Numbered from the stretch's first letter, positions 11,501 through 22,135 are shown. The stretch: DNA of 64,000 nucleotides from Escallonia rubra (GCA_033065855.1 JAVXUO010001116.1:496001-560000); one strand, 5' to 3'. Program-made: numbers and translations. The notes: a model not told the origin generated them from the sequence alone.

Positions 11501-12231
11501 ATTTGGGAAGAAAGGAAAATTGAGCCTTAGGTATGTGGGACCCTTTAAGATACTGAACATAGTTGGTTCTCTCGCCTACCGAGTAGCTTTGCCGCTAGAG
11601 TTAGCCAATGTCCATAATGTAGTCCACGTGTCTATGCTGAGGAAGTACATCCCGAACCCCACACATGTATTACAAATGGAACCCTTACAGATTAGAGAAG
11701 ACTTCACCTATATTGAACACTCGTTTCGGATCATGGATCACAAGGAGCAGACACTCCGAATTAAGAAGATTCATTTGGAAAAGGTCCTGTGGAGGAACCA
11801 TGTGGTTGAAGAGCCACGTGTGAATGCGAAGACGAAGTCAGAAGCAAATACCCTCACCTATTTCAATCCTGAGGTACGCGAAATTTGGAGGACCAAATTC
11901 TTAAAAAGGAGGGGAGAATCTAATACCCCGAAACATTTTTTTAATTATTTTTTTCGGGCTAAATTAAAAATTTTAGCAACGAACTTTTAATTAGCATTGA
12001 TATTGTCCGAGCAACATTTAGCGACGATTAGAGTAGCGGGGTTTTGTAACACCTGTAAATTTTTTCCTAGCACATAAAATTATCGAAAATAATTACTTTG
12101 GGCCTTTTCGTAATAAAAAAATGTTTTGGGTAGACCTCGTATAACTATCAAAATTTGAGAGGAGGGGGGGGGGGGTTGTTAATTTTCAACCTAGGTTTGT
12201 TTATATATATATATATATATATATACATATA
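8581..12231 (+). mobile_element. Ty3/gypsy chromovirus pol fossil (Tekay/Del-like), broken
   Basis: Remains of an LTR retrotransposon. In order: a protease motif (LFDSGATNSF near 8605), reverse transcriptase (about 8909-9800, with [11 protein letters not shown] and [11 protein letters not shown]), RNase H (about 9830-10370, with SDAFHKGLGCVL), integrase (about 10650-11300, with WVVVDRLTKCAHFLPVR) and a C-terminal segment (about 11388-11900, with [18 protein letters not shown]). A purine-rich tract near 11909 precedes a probable 3' LTR start near 11925. gag and the 5' LTR are absent. The element is old and inactive, with many breaks. The giant MULE at 12232 lies in its LTR, which probably resumes at 28110 and again after the hAT element. 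Confidence 0.85.
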
Positions 12232-13285
12232 GGGGGCCGATCAGGATCGACCGGGGGATAATATCCACCCAACCGCAACACTTTGTTGCGGTTGGGTATC
12301 ATTGCCTTTTTACACCCACCCCCTCACCCACCGCCAACCACAACAAAGTGTTGCGGTTGGGTATCATTGCCTTTTTTTTTCTTTTCCTTCAACTTTTTGT
12401 GGCCCCCACCCCCCCACCCCCACCCCCAACCGTCCTTTACCCCAAACCGCAACAAAGTGTTGCGGTTCCCCCCTTCCCCTGCCTGCCACGTGGCATGCGG
12501 TCCCCCCAGTCCCCCTTCCCTACCTATCACGTGGCATGCGGGCGGTCCCCCCTTCCCCTGCCTGCCACGTGGCATGCGGTCCCCCCAGCCCCCCCTTCCA
12601 TGCCTGCCACGTGGCCCCCATGCGGTCCCCCTACCCAAACCGCAACAAGGTGTTGCGGTCCCCCCCCAATCCGTGACGCATTGTTGCGGTCCCCCCCCTC
12701 CCACGTGCCCCTTTCCCCCCTGCCACGTGCCCCTCTTTGCGGTTCCCCCTCGTCCTTTTTTCTGTCTTCTTTTTTTTTGAATTTTCCGTCTTTATAAGCC
12801 TTTCTCCCCGAACCATTTCTTCTACTCCCCATCATCTTTACCAACTCTCTTCATACTCCATATCTCACCTACATAATCTCCACAACAATACAAACAAAAA
12901 AAAATTTACGCTTGAAGATCGGTGGATAGACCGCTAGAAGATCGGTGAATTTTTCTTTAAATATATCAAGTTAAAACAAGTAAGTATTTTGAATTTTCTT
13001 ACAATTCAATGTTAATTTCAAATTGTTCGTACCAATGGATTGTTTAAATTGTGGTATGCTTAAATTGTTCTTACCATAGTCTAAAATTTGTGTTTTTTGA
13101 GAGTTTGAAATTAGGGATTGAATTAGCGTTTATTAGCGAATATTCATTCGAAGTCCAAAAATAGTCATTGTAGACTCAAATCGAAGATAACGAAAATTCA
13201 AATTGAACGAAACAAAAATCAGATCAATCGGAGATCGGATGAGCGAATTTTTAGGGCTTCAAAATTAGGTTTATACAAATCAGGG
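12232..13285 (+). repeat. MULE-2 left outer TIR: palindromes and G-box repeats
   Basis: Four palindromes of the form CCGCAACACTTTGTTGCGG, some with an AAG centre, lie at about 12271, 12336, 12445 and 12638. Between 12480 and 12620 are tandem units of about 55-60 bp, each with TGCCACGTGGCATGCGGTCC, which contains the palindromic G-box CACGTG. The rest is C-rich, then AT-rich from about 12840. Proline-rich open frames here are by-products of the C-rich DNA and are not annotated. The right arm (27064-28100) is the inverted match. Confidence 0.88.
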
Positions 13286-13619
13286 TATTACATTGGGTTA
13301 ATTTCAAAACTGTCCCCTGAGGTTTACACGTTTTTGCACTTTGCCCCCCCGTGTTTACAACTTTTGCAATAATGTCCCTCGAGGTTGACAAAACCGTTGC
13401 AAACAGCTCCAAAATTGGACGTCCGTCCAATTTTGGGCGTTAAGTCGTCATGTGCACAGCACATGCCGTTTTGGCATGGGCAAATCGGTCAATTCCCTTA
13501 CCAAAGCCCTCTGAAAACCCTAAACCCCATTACCCACCTATCTATCTCCTCTCTCTTCCTCTCTGCGGCAGCAGGCCCTAATCGGGCAACGCCTCTCCCA
13601 TCTCCGGCGTCCCCATTGC

Positions 13620-13735
13620 TGGCCACGTTCCTTACCGGCAATGAAGGCCAGAAGGCAATGAAGGCCACGTTCCTCTCTGCAGGCAGCAATGAAGGCAATG
13701 AAGGCCACGTTCCTCACCGGCAATCGGGCAGAGCT
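13620..13735. repeat. Short tandem repeat block in Pack-MULE
   Basis: Repeated words GGCCACGTTCCT and GGCAATGAAGGC occur three to four times over ~115 bp between the captured gene fragment and the left end. Origin unknown; possibly a second captured piece. Confidence 0.6.
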
Positions 13736-13828
13736 ATGCTCGTTCTTACGTTTATGTGCATTCCGATATCGCTCATCTGGACCTACACAGGGTGTATTTT
13801 CGCTAGCTGTGGACAGGACTTGGAAATA

Positions 13829-14236
13829 TTAACCCAAGCTGGAACCTATGCCCTGTGGTTGATCGACGGTGAGGTTAGACGGAAAGATGATCTTCATGTG
13901 GGTAGCCTTACTGTCGACGAGGTGCGAAGGGATGTCGAACTCGTCGAGCATGCAGAGAGAGATGGCGCCGCCGTAGGGCTTGGCGGCAGCAGGGTTGCGC
14001 TCGAAGAGAAGGGTCTCCACGCCGCCCCTCGCGAGGGATTCGGCGGTAAAAGATCCGGCGGGGCCCCCGCCGATGACAGCAACCCGCAGCTTCCGGCCGC
14101 CTAGTTTTGGACGGGGGTTTGATTTGGCGGCGACTATGAGCCTGCTCGGTTTTCTGAGCAGCTTTAGCGAGGCTGGTGAGGTTTTAATGGTGCGTGTGAA
14201 GGAGTGGAGAGGGTGGGGTTGGGATTGGGCGGCCAT
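13829..14236 (-). pseudogene. CHLP: Captured N-terminal fragment of chloroplast geranylgeranyl diphosphate reductase
   Basis: The 135-residue open frame opens with a Ser/Arg/Lys-rich, acid-poor leader (MAAQSQPHPLHSFTRTIK) like a chloroplast transit peptide. It continues with the FAD-binding Rossmann fold of geranylgeranyl reductase: LRVAVIGGGPAGSFTAESLA, then GGVETLLFER and KPYGGAISLCMLDEFDIPSH, ending around KIIFPSNLTVDQ. The full enzyme is roughly 450-470 residues and reduces geranylgeranyl groups to phytyl groups for chlorophyll and tocopherol. Only the first quarter is here, so it cannot be an active enzyme. The upstream segment to about 14300 resembles a 5'UTR, so promoter-proximal host DNA may also have been captured. 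Residues differ at several family-conserved places (for example KPYGG for KPCGG), suggesting decay or an old capture. Confidence 0.85.
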
Positions 14237-14682
14237 TTTTAGTGATGGGTTTTCTTGGTTAGCTCAGGTTTTGGATTTATGGGGATGATGAAAGACAGTA
14301 GTAGTGGAGTGTGGAATGAAGATGGTGGGTTTTATGGGTGATTGATTATATTAAGGGTTTATGTTTCTTTACTTTAGACAAGTGGGGAGTAAAAATTTAA
14401 GGTTTTCTTGAACATTTCTGGACTTCTTTCTGTACAGAACGAGAGAGAAGAAGAGTGGGGAAGAAGAGGTAGGGGATTGACCGATTTGCCCATGCCAAAA
14501 CGGCATGTGCTGTGCACATGACGACTTAACGCCCAAAATTGGACGGACGTCCAATTTTGGAGCTGTTTGCAACGGTTTTGTCAACCTCAAGGGACATTAT
14601 TGCAAAAGTTGTAAACACGGGGGGCAAAGTGCAAAAACGTGTAAACCTCAGGGGATAGTTTTGTAATTAACCCTATTACATT

Positions 14683-16860
14683 TATAGATTCCAAAATAGC
14701 GATTTTTAGGGCGTCAAAATTTGAATTTTTCACGAATTTATAAAAAATAGCTAGAGCTAGATTTTGCCAAAGTACAAAAAAGATACCCTAGTTATGTTTA
14801 AAAGATCTATATCAGGGAAATATTTCAGATTTTTCCAAAGACTGGAAAGGGGTCAACTGATACGGGGAACCTTGTAACTTCGCAGTGTAATTTAAAATAT
14901 CAAGCAAGCGCGATTTCATGCGAAACTTTTATGAGAACCCTAGGATGTTGGGAAGTTCCATTTCCCCGGAATTTGCGCCATTCCGAAGTCGTTAGCTATT
15001 TTTTTGGCCGAACGGGCTTTTAAGCACTCGATCCGGACACCGGTTTGGGATTTTTGGGCGAAAAATCTCGAAAAATACTTTTTAGATCAAGAATGAATTC
15101 ACGAAGCTTAAAATAGCATTTCAAAGCACTTTTGAGATTTTTCGATGCCAGGGGCATTTCGGTAATTTGCCACCCTGAGAGGGGTATTTTTGTAATTCTA
15201 CAATGTTAAGTTTTTCAAACGACTTTTTAGTCCAAAAATGTAAGTAAAACACCTGAAAGGTTGTGTTGAAGCTGATTTGGGGGCGTTAGGGTGATAATGA
15301 ATCCCCAGGGGCATTTCGATAATTTGCCGCTCATCGGCGGTATTTCGGTAATTTTTCTGTCAAAATTTTTCGGGATGGCCTTTAGTTCGAGAAGGGGTAT
15401 AAAACACCCGAAAAGTTATTTTAAAGTTGTTCTGAGATTCTTCCAAAGACTGGAAATGGGTCAAATGATACGGGGAACCTTGTAACTTTGTAATGTAATT
15501 TAAAATATCAAGCACGCGCAATTTCGCGCAAAACTTTTATGAGAACCCTAGGATGTTGGGAAGTTCCATTTTCCTGGAATTTGTGCCATTCTGAAGTCGT
15601 TAGCTATTTTTTTGGCCGAACGGGCTTTTAAGCGCTCGATCCGGACACCAGTTCGGGATTTTTGGACGAAACTTTTGTAAAATGCTTTTTAGATCAAGAA
15701 TGAATTCAGGAAGCTTAAAATAGCATTTTAAAGCACTTTTGAGATTTTCTGAAGCCATGGGCATTTTGGTAATTTGCCACCCCGAGAGGGGTGTTTTGGT
15801 AATTTTCCCGAGTCTCGTTTTTCGCAAGGACTTCTTAGTCCAGAAATGTAAGTAAAACACATGAAATGTTATTTTGAAGCTGATTGAGGGGCGTAATTGT
15901 CGCTAAAGGTGAAAACTTAATTAGACAGTTTTTCACGAATTTATAAAACATAGCTAGAGCTAGATTTTGCCAAAGTACAAAAAAGAGACCCTAGTTATTT
16001 TTTGAAGATCTATATCAGGGAAAAATTTCAGAGTTTTCGAAAGACTGGAAATGGGTTAACTGATATGCGAAACCTTGTAAGTTTGTAGTGTAATTTAAAA
16101 TATCAAGCTAGCGAAACTTTTATGAGAACCCTAGGATGTTGGGAAGTTCCACCCCCCAGGAATTCGGGCCATTCCGAAGTCGTTAGCTATTTTTTTGGCC
16201 GAACGGGCTTTTAAGCGCTCGATCTGGACACCGATTCAGGATTTTTGGGCAAAACTTTTGTAAAATACTTTTTAGATCAAGAATGAATTCAGGAAGCTTA
16301 AAATAGCATTTTAAAGCACTTTTGAGATTTTCTGAAGCCAGGGGGCATTTTGGTAATTTGCCACCCCTAGAGGGGTGTTTTGGTAATTTTCCCGAGTCTC
16401 GTTTTTCGCAAGGACTTCTTAGTCCAGAAATGTAAGTAAAACACCTGAAATATTGTTTTGAAGCTGATTGCGAGGCGTTAGGGTGATAATGAATCCCCGG
16501 GGGCATTTCGATAATTTGTCGCTCAGCGGGGGTATTTTGGTAATTTAACATTGTAAAATTTTCCGACTTAATTTTAGTTCGGGAAGGGGTGTAAGGCACC
16601 CGGAAAGTTATTTTTTCTAGTTGTTCTGAGATGTTTGTTGGGGCGATGGCTGTCAGGGGGTATTTTGCATAAGTTGGGGGTGTTTTGGTAACTTTCCCCT
16701 TTAAAATACCCTGAGGAAATATTTGGTAAATAATTGACGTAATACATTTAAAAAGTGGTTTTAAAGCGGTTTTGTGGTGTTGGTGGTGTAGCGGCCATCG
16801 GGGGGTATATTGGTAAATTGCCACGTTGGCTCTAAATTTTAGGGAAGTAGAGTAATTAAG
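14683..16860. repeat. MULE-2 left inner arm: ~600 bp LTR-like tandem units
   Basis: Three tandem units of roughly 600 bp, marked by AAAGACTGGAAA at about 14837, 15445 and 16041. Each contains GAACCCTAGGATGTTGGGAA, GAAGTCGTTAGCTATTTTTT and GGCATTT(C/T)GGTAATTTGCC. The right arm carries two such units inverted. Parts match the chromovirus LTR at 56400-56850 (CGATAGCTATTTT, GAGCGCTCGGTCTGGACAC and the repeated GGTAATTTTACC words), so the arm appears to contain LTR-derived sequence. No coding function; open frames here are by-products. Confidence 0.8.
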
Positions 16861-17026
16861 CGTTCGGAGCGGTGGGAAGTGAGGAATTGTTTTAATACAT
16901 TGAAATAATGAGATAATGACTATTGCTAACGCGTTGGTAAGATAGGTTTAAGATCCAGTTATATTTTTGGAATGTAAATATTATGGACGCTAAGTTGGTT
17001 TACGATTATATTTTGTTCTTAGAGAT

Positions 17027-19821
17027 ATGGATTTCAACCCCGGACCTCATGATACATCAATCATATACGATGACGATGACCACGTCGCGAGGTACGTATT
17101 TGACGGTGTCGATAGGGGTGTTTTGGAAACAATTCAAAGCACAAGTCACCTCGGAGAATGGATACTGAACGAGGAATAAATACAAATATGACACCGTCAA
17201 AATTTATCTATGTTCACCGATTGCGGGATTTGGTCTCGGCACAACGATTGCCTTATATCCGCTCTAGTTGAATGATGGAGGAGCGAGACGAACTCATTTC
17301 ACTTCGGGTTTGGTGAAATGACTATTACATTAGAGGATGTCGGATTTATACTTAGAATCCCATGTCACGGCAAACCCATTACTTCGAGCAAAACGTCTGC
17401 ATCCATAGCGAAGATGGCTAGGCAGTATTTCCCGGGAATTCTGAGGGAAGCTCTTACGTCTAACGGCATCAAACTTAAATGGCTGAGAGAGCAGTACGGC
17501 GTGCTACCGGATGAATACACTCCTCATGATTTGGTGACGTATACGAAGGCATTCCTTCTGTATATTATTGAAGCCATATTACTTCCGACGCATTCGAAAA
17601 ACACGGTGCATCCGAAGTATATGGTGTTCTTGGAGGAGCTTGAGGAGGTATACTCGTATTCGTGGGGTTCAGCTATCCTCGCCCACCTATATCGAGCACT
17701 GCACAAAGCTACGAGAAAGGGTGCCAAGTCCATTGCCGCTTGCATCACTCTATTACAGGTTTGAACATTTATATTCTTGGTTGATGTGTCAATATATTCG
17801 TGATTAATTACTAATTTCATATAATGTTTGCATTCACAGGTTTGGTCTTATGAGAGGCTACCCACGGGTCGTCCACAGCCCCTAGATGATTCCGATGAGA
17901 CGTGGCCTAGGGTGTGGGCCTGGGGGCCTACGACCAAATGAACGAGGAGACGGGTAAACCCTCACCACCATCTACAGTTCTATCGAGGGGAACTAGAGAT
18001 ACTGTATGCATCCCAGGTGACGTGGCAGCCATATGGCAAGGTGATGCATCGGTTGGATGAGTGGTGTTGGCAACTTCTGGTGTCGTACATGCTGGCAGGT
18101 TTGGTTCGGGTGCCGCTTATTCACTTCGAAGTATGTGAGTTTCAGATGCCCGGTCGAGCTATGAAACAAGATGGCTGTCTATAAGGGATACCAAAACCCG
18201 CTATAGACATGTGGCCATACAGGAGTGGTCGAGGGCCAAAATTCGAGGTGCCTGATGCCTTGAATTTGTTGAGTGACGAGGTGCAATTCAAGGGCACGAG
18301 GGTGAATCGCCCTTCCCAGGTGAGGAAGTCATCGTATGCGCCACGTTAGGTCTATGACCAGTTCTGGGAATTGAACATTGTAAGTCATGCTAGTGTTGTT
18401 TCAATTTTTATTTGTGCACCTTATCGACCATGCCTGAAATGATGACGGTGATTTTTCTATGCATGTTTTTTAGGTTGACCAGGGCACTGAGGTGTTCAAG
18501 CAGCTGGAGCGGTTTGACTGGTATGTCGTGCATGCTCCTGACAGTCTCAAGAGCTCCATTGAGAGGTACAAAACTGATCTTCACAACTTTAGTGTGAAGT
18601 ACCGGGGTTACCAAGGGGAGCCGTCTAGTCGCTTGCCTCCTGACGCGTACGACTCTCAGCCCCAGAGTCAGGTGTGGGAGCCGTCTAGTCGCTTGCCTCC
18701 TGACGTGAACGACTCGGTGCCCCAGAGTGTGGTGTGGGAGCTGTCTAGTCGCTTGCCTCCTGACGCGTCTTTGTCCCAGAGGGAATTCTGGGAGCAGTCT
18801 AGTCGCTTGCCTCTTGACACGTACGACTCTCAGCGCCAAAGTCAGGTGACCCAAGTAGGAATCCAGGCCTCGCGCCCAAGCATCCGGTCGTATAAAGGAC
18901 GAGCGACAAAGCCATTGAGGCCGGACAAGCGGGATTGGATCGACCGGCACTACTTCGGGCCTGAGCCCATTGTTACAACAGACTTTTCTCTTGCGACATT
19001 CCTAGGTCATGAGGATATGAGAACGTTGGCGCCGGAGACAGATATTTCAAATTTTGTCATGAACGCTTACATAGATCTGCTCCGGAGTAGAGAGCTACGT
19101 TATAACCACTCTGAAGATTTTACGCTTAAAATGTATCCCACTTATTTTGTGGAATTAATGGTGACCAGCATGAGGGAATTCACAGAATAGAGGAGGCGAG
19201 GGGCAGGCAGGGGTAAGTGGAAACCATCTGGAAACGTGTTAGGCATGTTGAACTCGGAATATCAATGTCACGCTGCTCATGCGAACCTTATCATGATACC
19301 TTGTCATCGTGCAAACCATTGGTTCCTATTAGTTCTCCATCCAGCGAACAGAGCGGTCCACATATACGATAGCCTAAGGGAGGACGGACCTGGATGGTTG
19401 CTGGCACAGATGTACAGCGAGTACATCACTGCAGTGGTTAGTTTTTATTTTCTGACATTGGCTCATAGTATATTCTTTCTTCTTGTTACATAGGCTTGAT
19501 AACCCTTTTTATTGTTGGATGCATACTACTATCCTCTCGCTAGCGTGCCAAGATTATTCGGGGGAATCCATCATCAGGAATTCGACGGTAGAGCCTTGGA
19601 CGGTCGTGATGATACAGGACCGACCAAAGCAATATAACAGTCACGATTGCGGGATATACGTCCTCAAGTACATGGACTACATTGCTCGCTCGGAGGTGCT
19701 AAAATATACGTCGTGGATCAGGAAGGATGCCTTGACGTTTAGGTATAGGATAGCCTGGGAGCTGAAAAAGAATGAAGCTAAACGCCTTCATTACCATTAT
19801 CATAATCAATATCCTAACTAG
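17027..19821 (+). pseudogene. PMD-Ulp1 fusion gene of MULE-2 (stop-ridden)
   Basis: The start is homologous to the MULE-1 gene (MDFNPGPHDTSIIYDDDDHV at 17027). Probable exons: 17027-17759 (PMD: SETNSFHFGFGEMTITLEDV, SWGSAILAHLYRALHKA, donor CAG/GTTTG), 17840-18378 (VWSYERLPTG, PLIHFEVCEFQMPGRAMKQ), 18474-19436, and 19494-19821. After the PMD comes a linker with four ~20-residue repeats of SSRLPPD (18614-18850). A C48/Ulp1 cysteine-protease domain follows, with the His of NHWFLLVLH, the Asp of HIYDSL, the Gln of RPKQYN and the Cys of SHDCGIYVLKYMDYI all present. Ulp1-type proteases cleave SUMO or ubiquitin-like conjugates. Seven in-frame stops occur, all explicable as CAA, CAG or CGA with C changed to T. 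The last two exons do not join in phase as drawn, so that boundary is uncertain. Confidence 0.87.
18614..18850 (+). repeat. In-frame 57-63 bp coding repeat in PMD-Ulp1 linker
   Basis: Four tandem copies of a unit encoding about PSSRLPPD-x3-DS-x-PQS-x-VWE link the PMD and Ulp1 domains. The unit starts GAGCCGTCTAGTCGCTTGCC. The copies differ by indels in multiples of three, which suggests the frame was under selection when they expanded. Confidence 0.88.
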
Positions 19822-22015
19822 CGTGGCTAAGGTGCAATGAGCAAAGAGCACTGCACAAAAAAGAAATGTACAACATTTTTCTCAAGCTAAGCATTGGGCG
19901 CTAAAGTGTGCGCGAATAGGCCTTTCATAGGAAAATCTCAAAAAATACCGAGTCTCGTTTTTTGCCGAAATTCATAGAAACGGGTTAAGTAGCGTGCATG
20001 AGGTGCAATGAGCGAAAAAAAACTGACAAAAAAAATTACAACATTTTTCGCAAGCTAAGCATTGGGCGCTAAAGTGTGCTCGAATAGGCCCTTCATAGGA
20101 GAACCTGAAAAAATAATTTGTCACGTTTTTTGCCGAAATTCATAGAAATGGGTTAAGTAGCGTGCATGAGGTGCAATGAGCGGAAAAAAACTGACAAAAA
20201 AAATTACAACATTTTTCGCAAGCTAGGCATTAGGCGCTAAAGTGTGCCCGAATAGGCCCTTCATAGGAAAACCTGAAAAAATAATTTGTCTCGTTTTTTG
20301 CCGAAATTCATAGAAACGGGTTAAGTAGCGTGCATGAAGTGAATTGAGTGAAAAAAAAAGTGACAAAAAAAATTACAACATTTTTTGCAAGCTAAGCATT
20401 GGGCGCTATAAAGTGTGCGCGAATAGGCCTTTCATAGGTAAATCCCAAAAAATACCGAGTCCCGTTTTTTGCCGAAATTCATAGAAACGGGTTAAGTAGC
20501 GTGCATGAGGTGAAATGAGCGAAAAAAAAAACTGACAAAAAAAATTACAACATTTTTCGCAAGCTAAGCAGTGGGCGCTAAAATGTGCCCGAATAGGCCA
20601 TTCATAGGAAAACCTGAAAAAATAATTTGTCTCGTTTTTTGCCGAAATTCATAGAAATGGGCTAAGTAGCGTGCATGAGGTGCAATGAGCGAAAAAAAAC
20701 TAACAAAAAAAATTACAACATTTTTCGCAAGCTAAGCATTGGGCGCTAAAGTGTGCCCGAATAGGCCCTTCATAGGAAAACCTGAAAAAATAATTTGTCT
20801 CGTTTTTTGCCGAAATTCATAGAAACGGGTTAAGTAGCGTGCATGAGGTGAATTCAGCGAAAAAAAACTGACAAAAAAAATTACAACATTTTTCGCAAGA
20901 TAAGCATTTGGCACTAAAGTATGCGCGAATAGACCTTTCATAGGAAAATTCCAAAAAATACCGAGTCTCGTTTTTTGCCGAAATTCATAGAAACGGGTTA
21001 AGTAGCGTGCATGAGGTGCAATGAGCGAAAAAAAAAATCACAAAAAAAATTACAACATTTTTCGCAAGCTAAGCAGTGGGCGCTAAAGTGTGCCCGAATA
21101 GGCCATTCATAGGAAAACCTGAAAAAATAATTTGTCTCGTTTTTTGCCGAAATTCATAGAAATGGGTTAAGTAGCGTGCATGAGGTGCAATGAGCGGAAA
21201 AAAACTGACAAAAAAAATTACAACATTTTTCGCAATCTAAGCATTGGGCGCTAGGAAAATCCCAAAAAATAATTTGTCTCGTTTTTTTGCCGAAATTCAT
21301 AGAAATGGGCTTAGTAGCGTGCATGAGGTGCAATGAGTGAAAAAAAACTGACAAAAAAAATTACAACATTTTTCACAAGCTAAGCATTGGGCGCTAAAGT
21401 GTGCCCGAATAAGCCCTTCATAGAAAAACCCAAAAAATTGTTTGTCTTGATTTTTGCCGAAATTCATAGAAATGGGCTAATTAGCGTGCCTAAGGTATAT
21501 TGAGCAAAAAAAAAATTGACAAAAAAATATACAAGATTTCTCAGAAGCTATGAATTAGGCGATAAAGTGTGCGCGAATACGCCCTTCATAGGAAAAACAA
21601 AAAAAAAAAATTTGTCTCGATTTTCACCGAAATTCATAGAAATGGGCTACTTAGCGTGCCTAAGGTATATTGAGCAAAAAAAAAACTGACAAAAAAATAT
21701 ACAAGATTTTTCGGAAGCTATGAATTGAGCGATAAAGTGTGCGCGAATAGGCGCTTCATAGGAAAACCAAAGAAATTATTTGTTTATGAATTTCGCCGAA
21801 ATTGATAAAAATGGGCTACCTAGCGTGCCTACAGTGCAATGAGCAAAAAAGGAAGTGATAAAAAAAATTACAAGATTTTTCGTAAGTTATGAATTGGGCG
21901 CTAAAGTGTGCGCGAATAGACCCTTCATAGGAAAACCAAAGAAATTATTTGTCTCGATTTTTTCCGAAATTCATAGAAATGAGCTAATTAGCGTGCCTAA
22001 GGTGCAATTTAAAAA
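19820..22015 (+). repeat. ~169 bp satellite-like tandem array in MULE-2
   Basis: Units begin TAGCGTGCATGAGGTGCAAT. Starts lie near 19820, 19991, 20159, 20327, 20498, 20668, 20836, 21004, 21173, 21316, 21483, 21653, 21822 and 21990, giving 13 full units of 167-171 bp (one of 143 bp) and a partial one. Each has ACAAAAAAAATTACAACATT, AAGTGTGCCCGAATAGGCC and TTTTTTGCCGAAATTCATAG. Central units are very similar, while the first and the last four are more diverged. The array begins at the stop codon of the PMD-Ulp1 gene and ends just before the 3' end of the convergent transposase, so it separates the two gene ends. Open frames within it are artefacts of the repeat. Confidence 0.95.
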
Positions 22016-22065
22016 AAACTGACAAGAATCCACAAACCAAATCACAGATTTAAACATTATAAAAG

Positions 22066-22133
22066 TTCAATTTAAACAACTGAAACATTAATTTAAACAA
22101 CTGAAACATTAATTTAAACAACTGAAACATTAA
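22066..22133. repeat. Three 21 bp direct repeats downstream of transposase
   Basis: Three copies of AATTTAAACAACTGAAACAT lie directly after the transposase stop codon, in its presumed 3'UTR. Confidence 0.85.
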
Positions 22134-22135
22134 CC

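Larger units (their letters stand above)
13295..14673 (-). mobile_element. Pack-MULE-like element carrying a geranylgeranyl reductase fragment
   Basis: Inverted ends of about 200 bp begin GGGTTAATTTCAAAACTGTC on the left; the right end is the near-exact complement ending at 14673. A perfect 9 bp target duplication TATTACATT lies at 13286-13294 and 14674-14682, as expected for Mutator-type elements. The inverted arm of MULE-2 preserves the uninterrupted site at 27055-27063, proving insertion after MULE-2 gained its long arms. There is no transposase inside; the interior is a fragment of a plant nuclear gene plus a short repeat block. Confidence 0.93.

Noticed and set aside
12283-12797. Long proline-rich open frames on both strands in the MULE-2 left arm, and their mirror at 27504-28140
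   Set aside because: They come from C-rich repeats inside inverted arms, appear in several frames at once, and have no domain or start context.
18408-18950. 180-codon minus-strand frame opposite the PMD-Ulp1 linker
   Set aside because: It is a shadow of the in-frame coding repeat on the plus strand; the Arg/Leu-rich repeat peptide mirrors that repeat.
19820-22015. Possible CRISPR-like array
   Set aside because: The units are contiguous ~169 bp tandem repeats without unique spacers, in a plant transposon.
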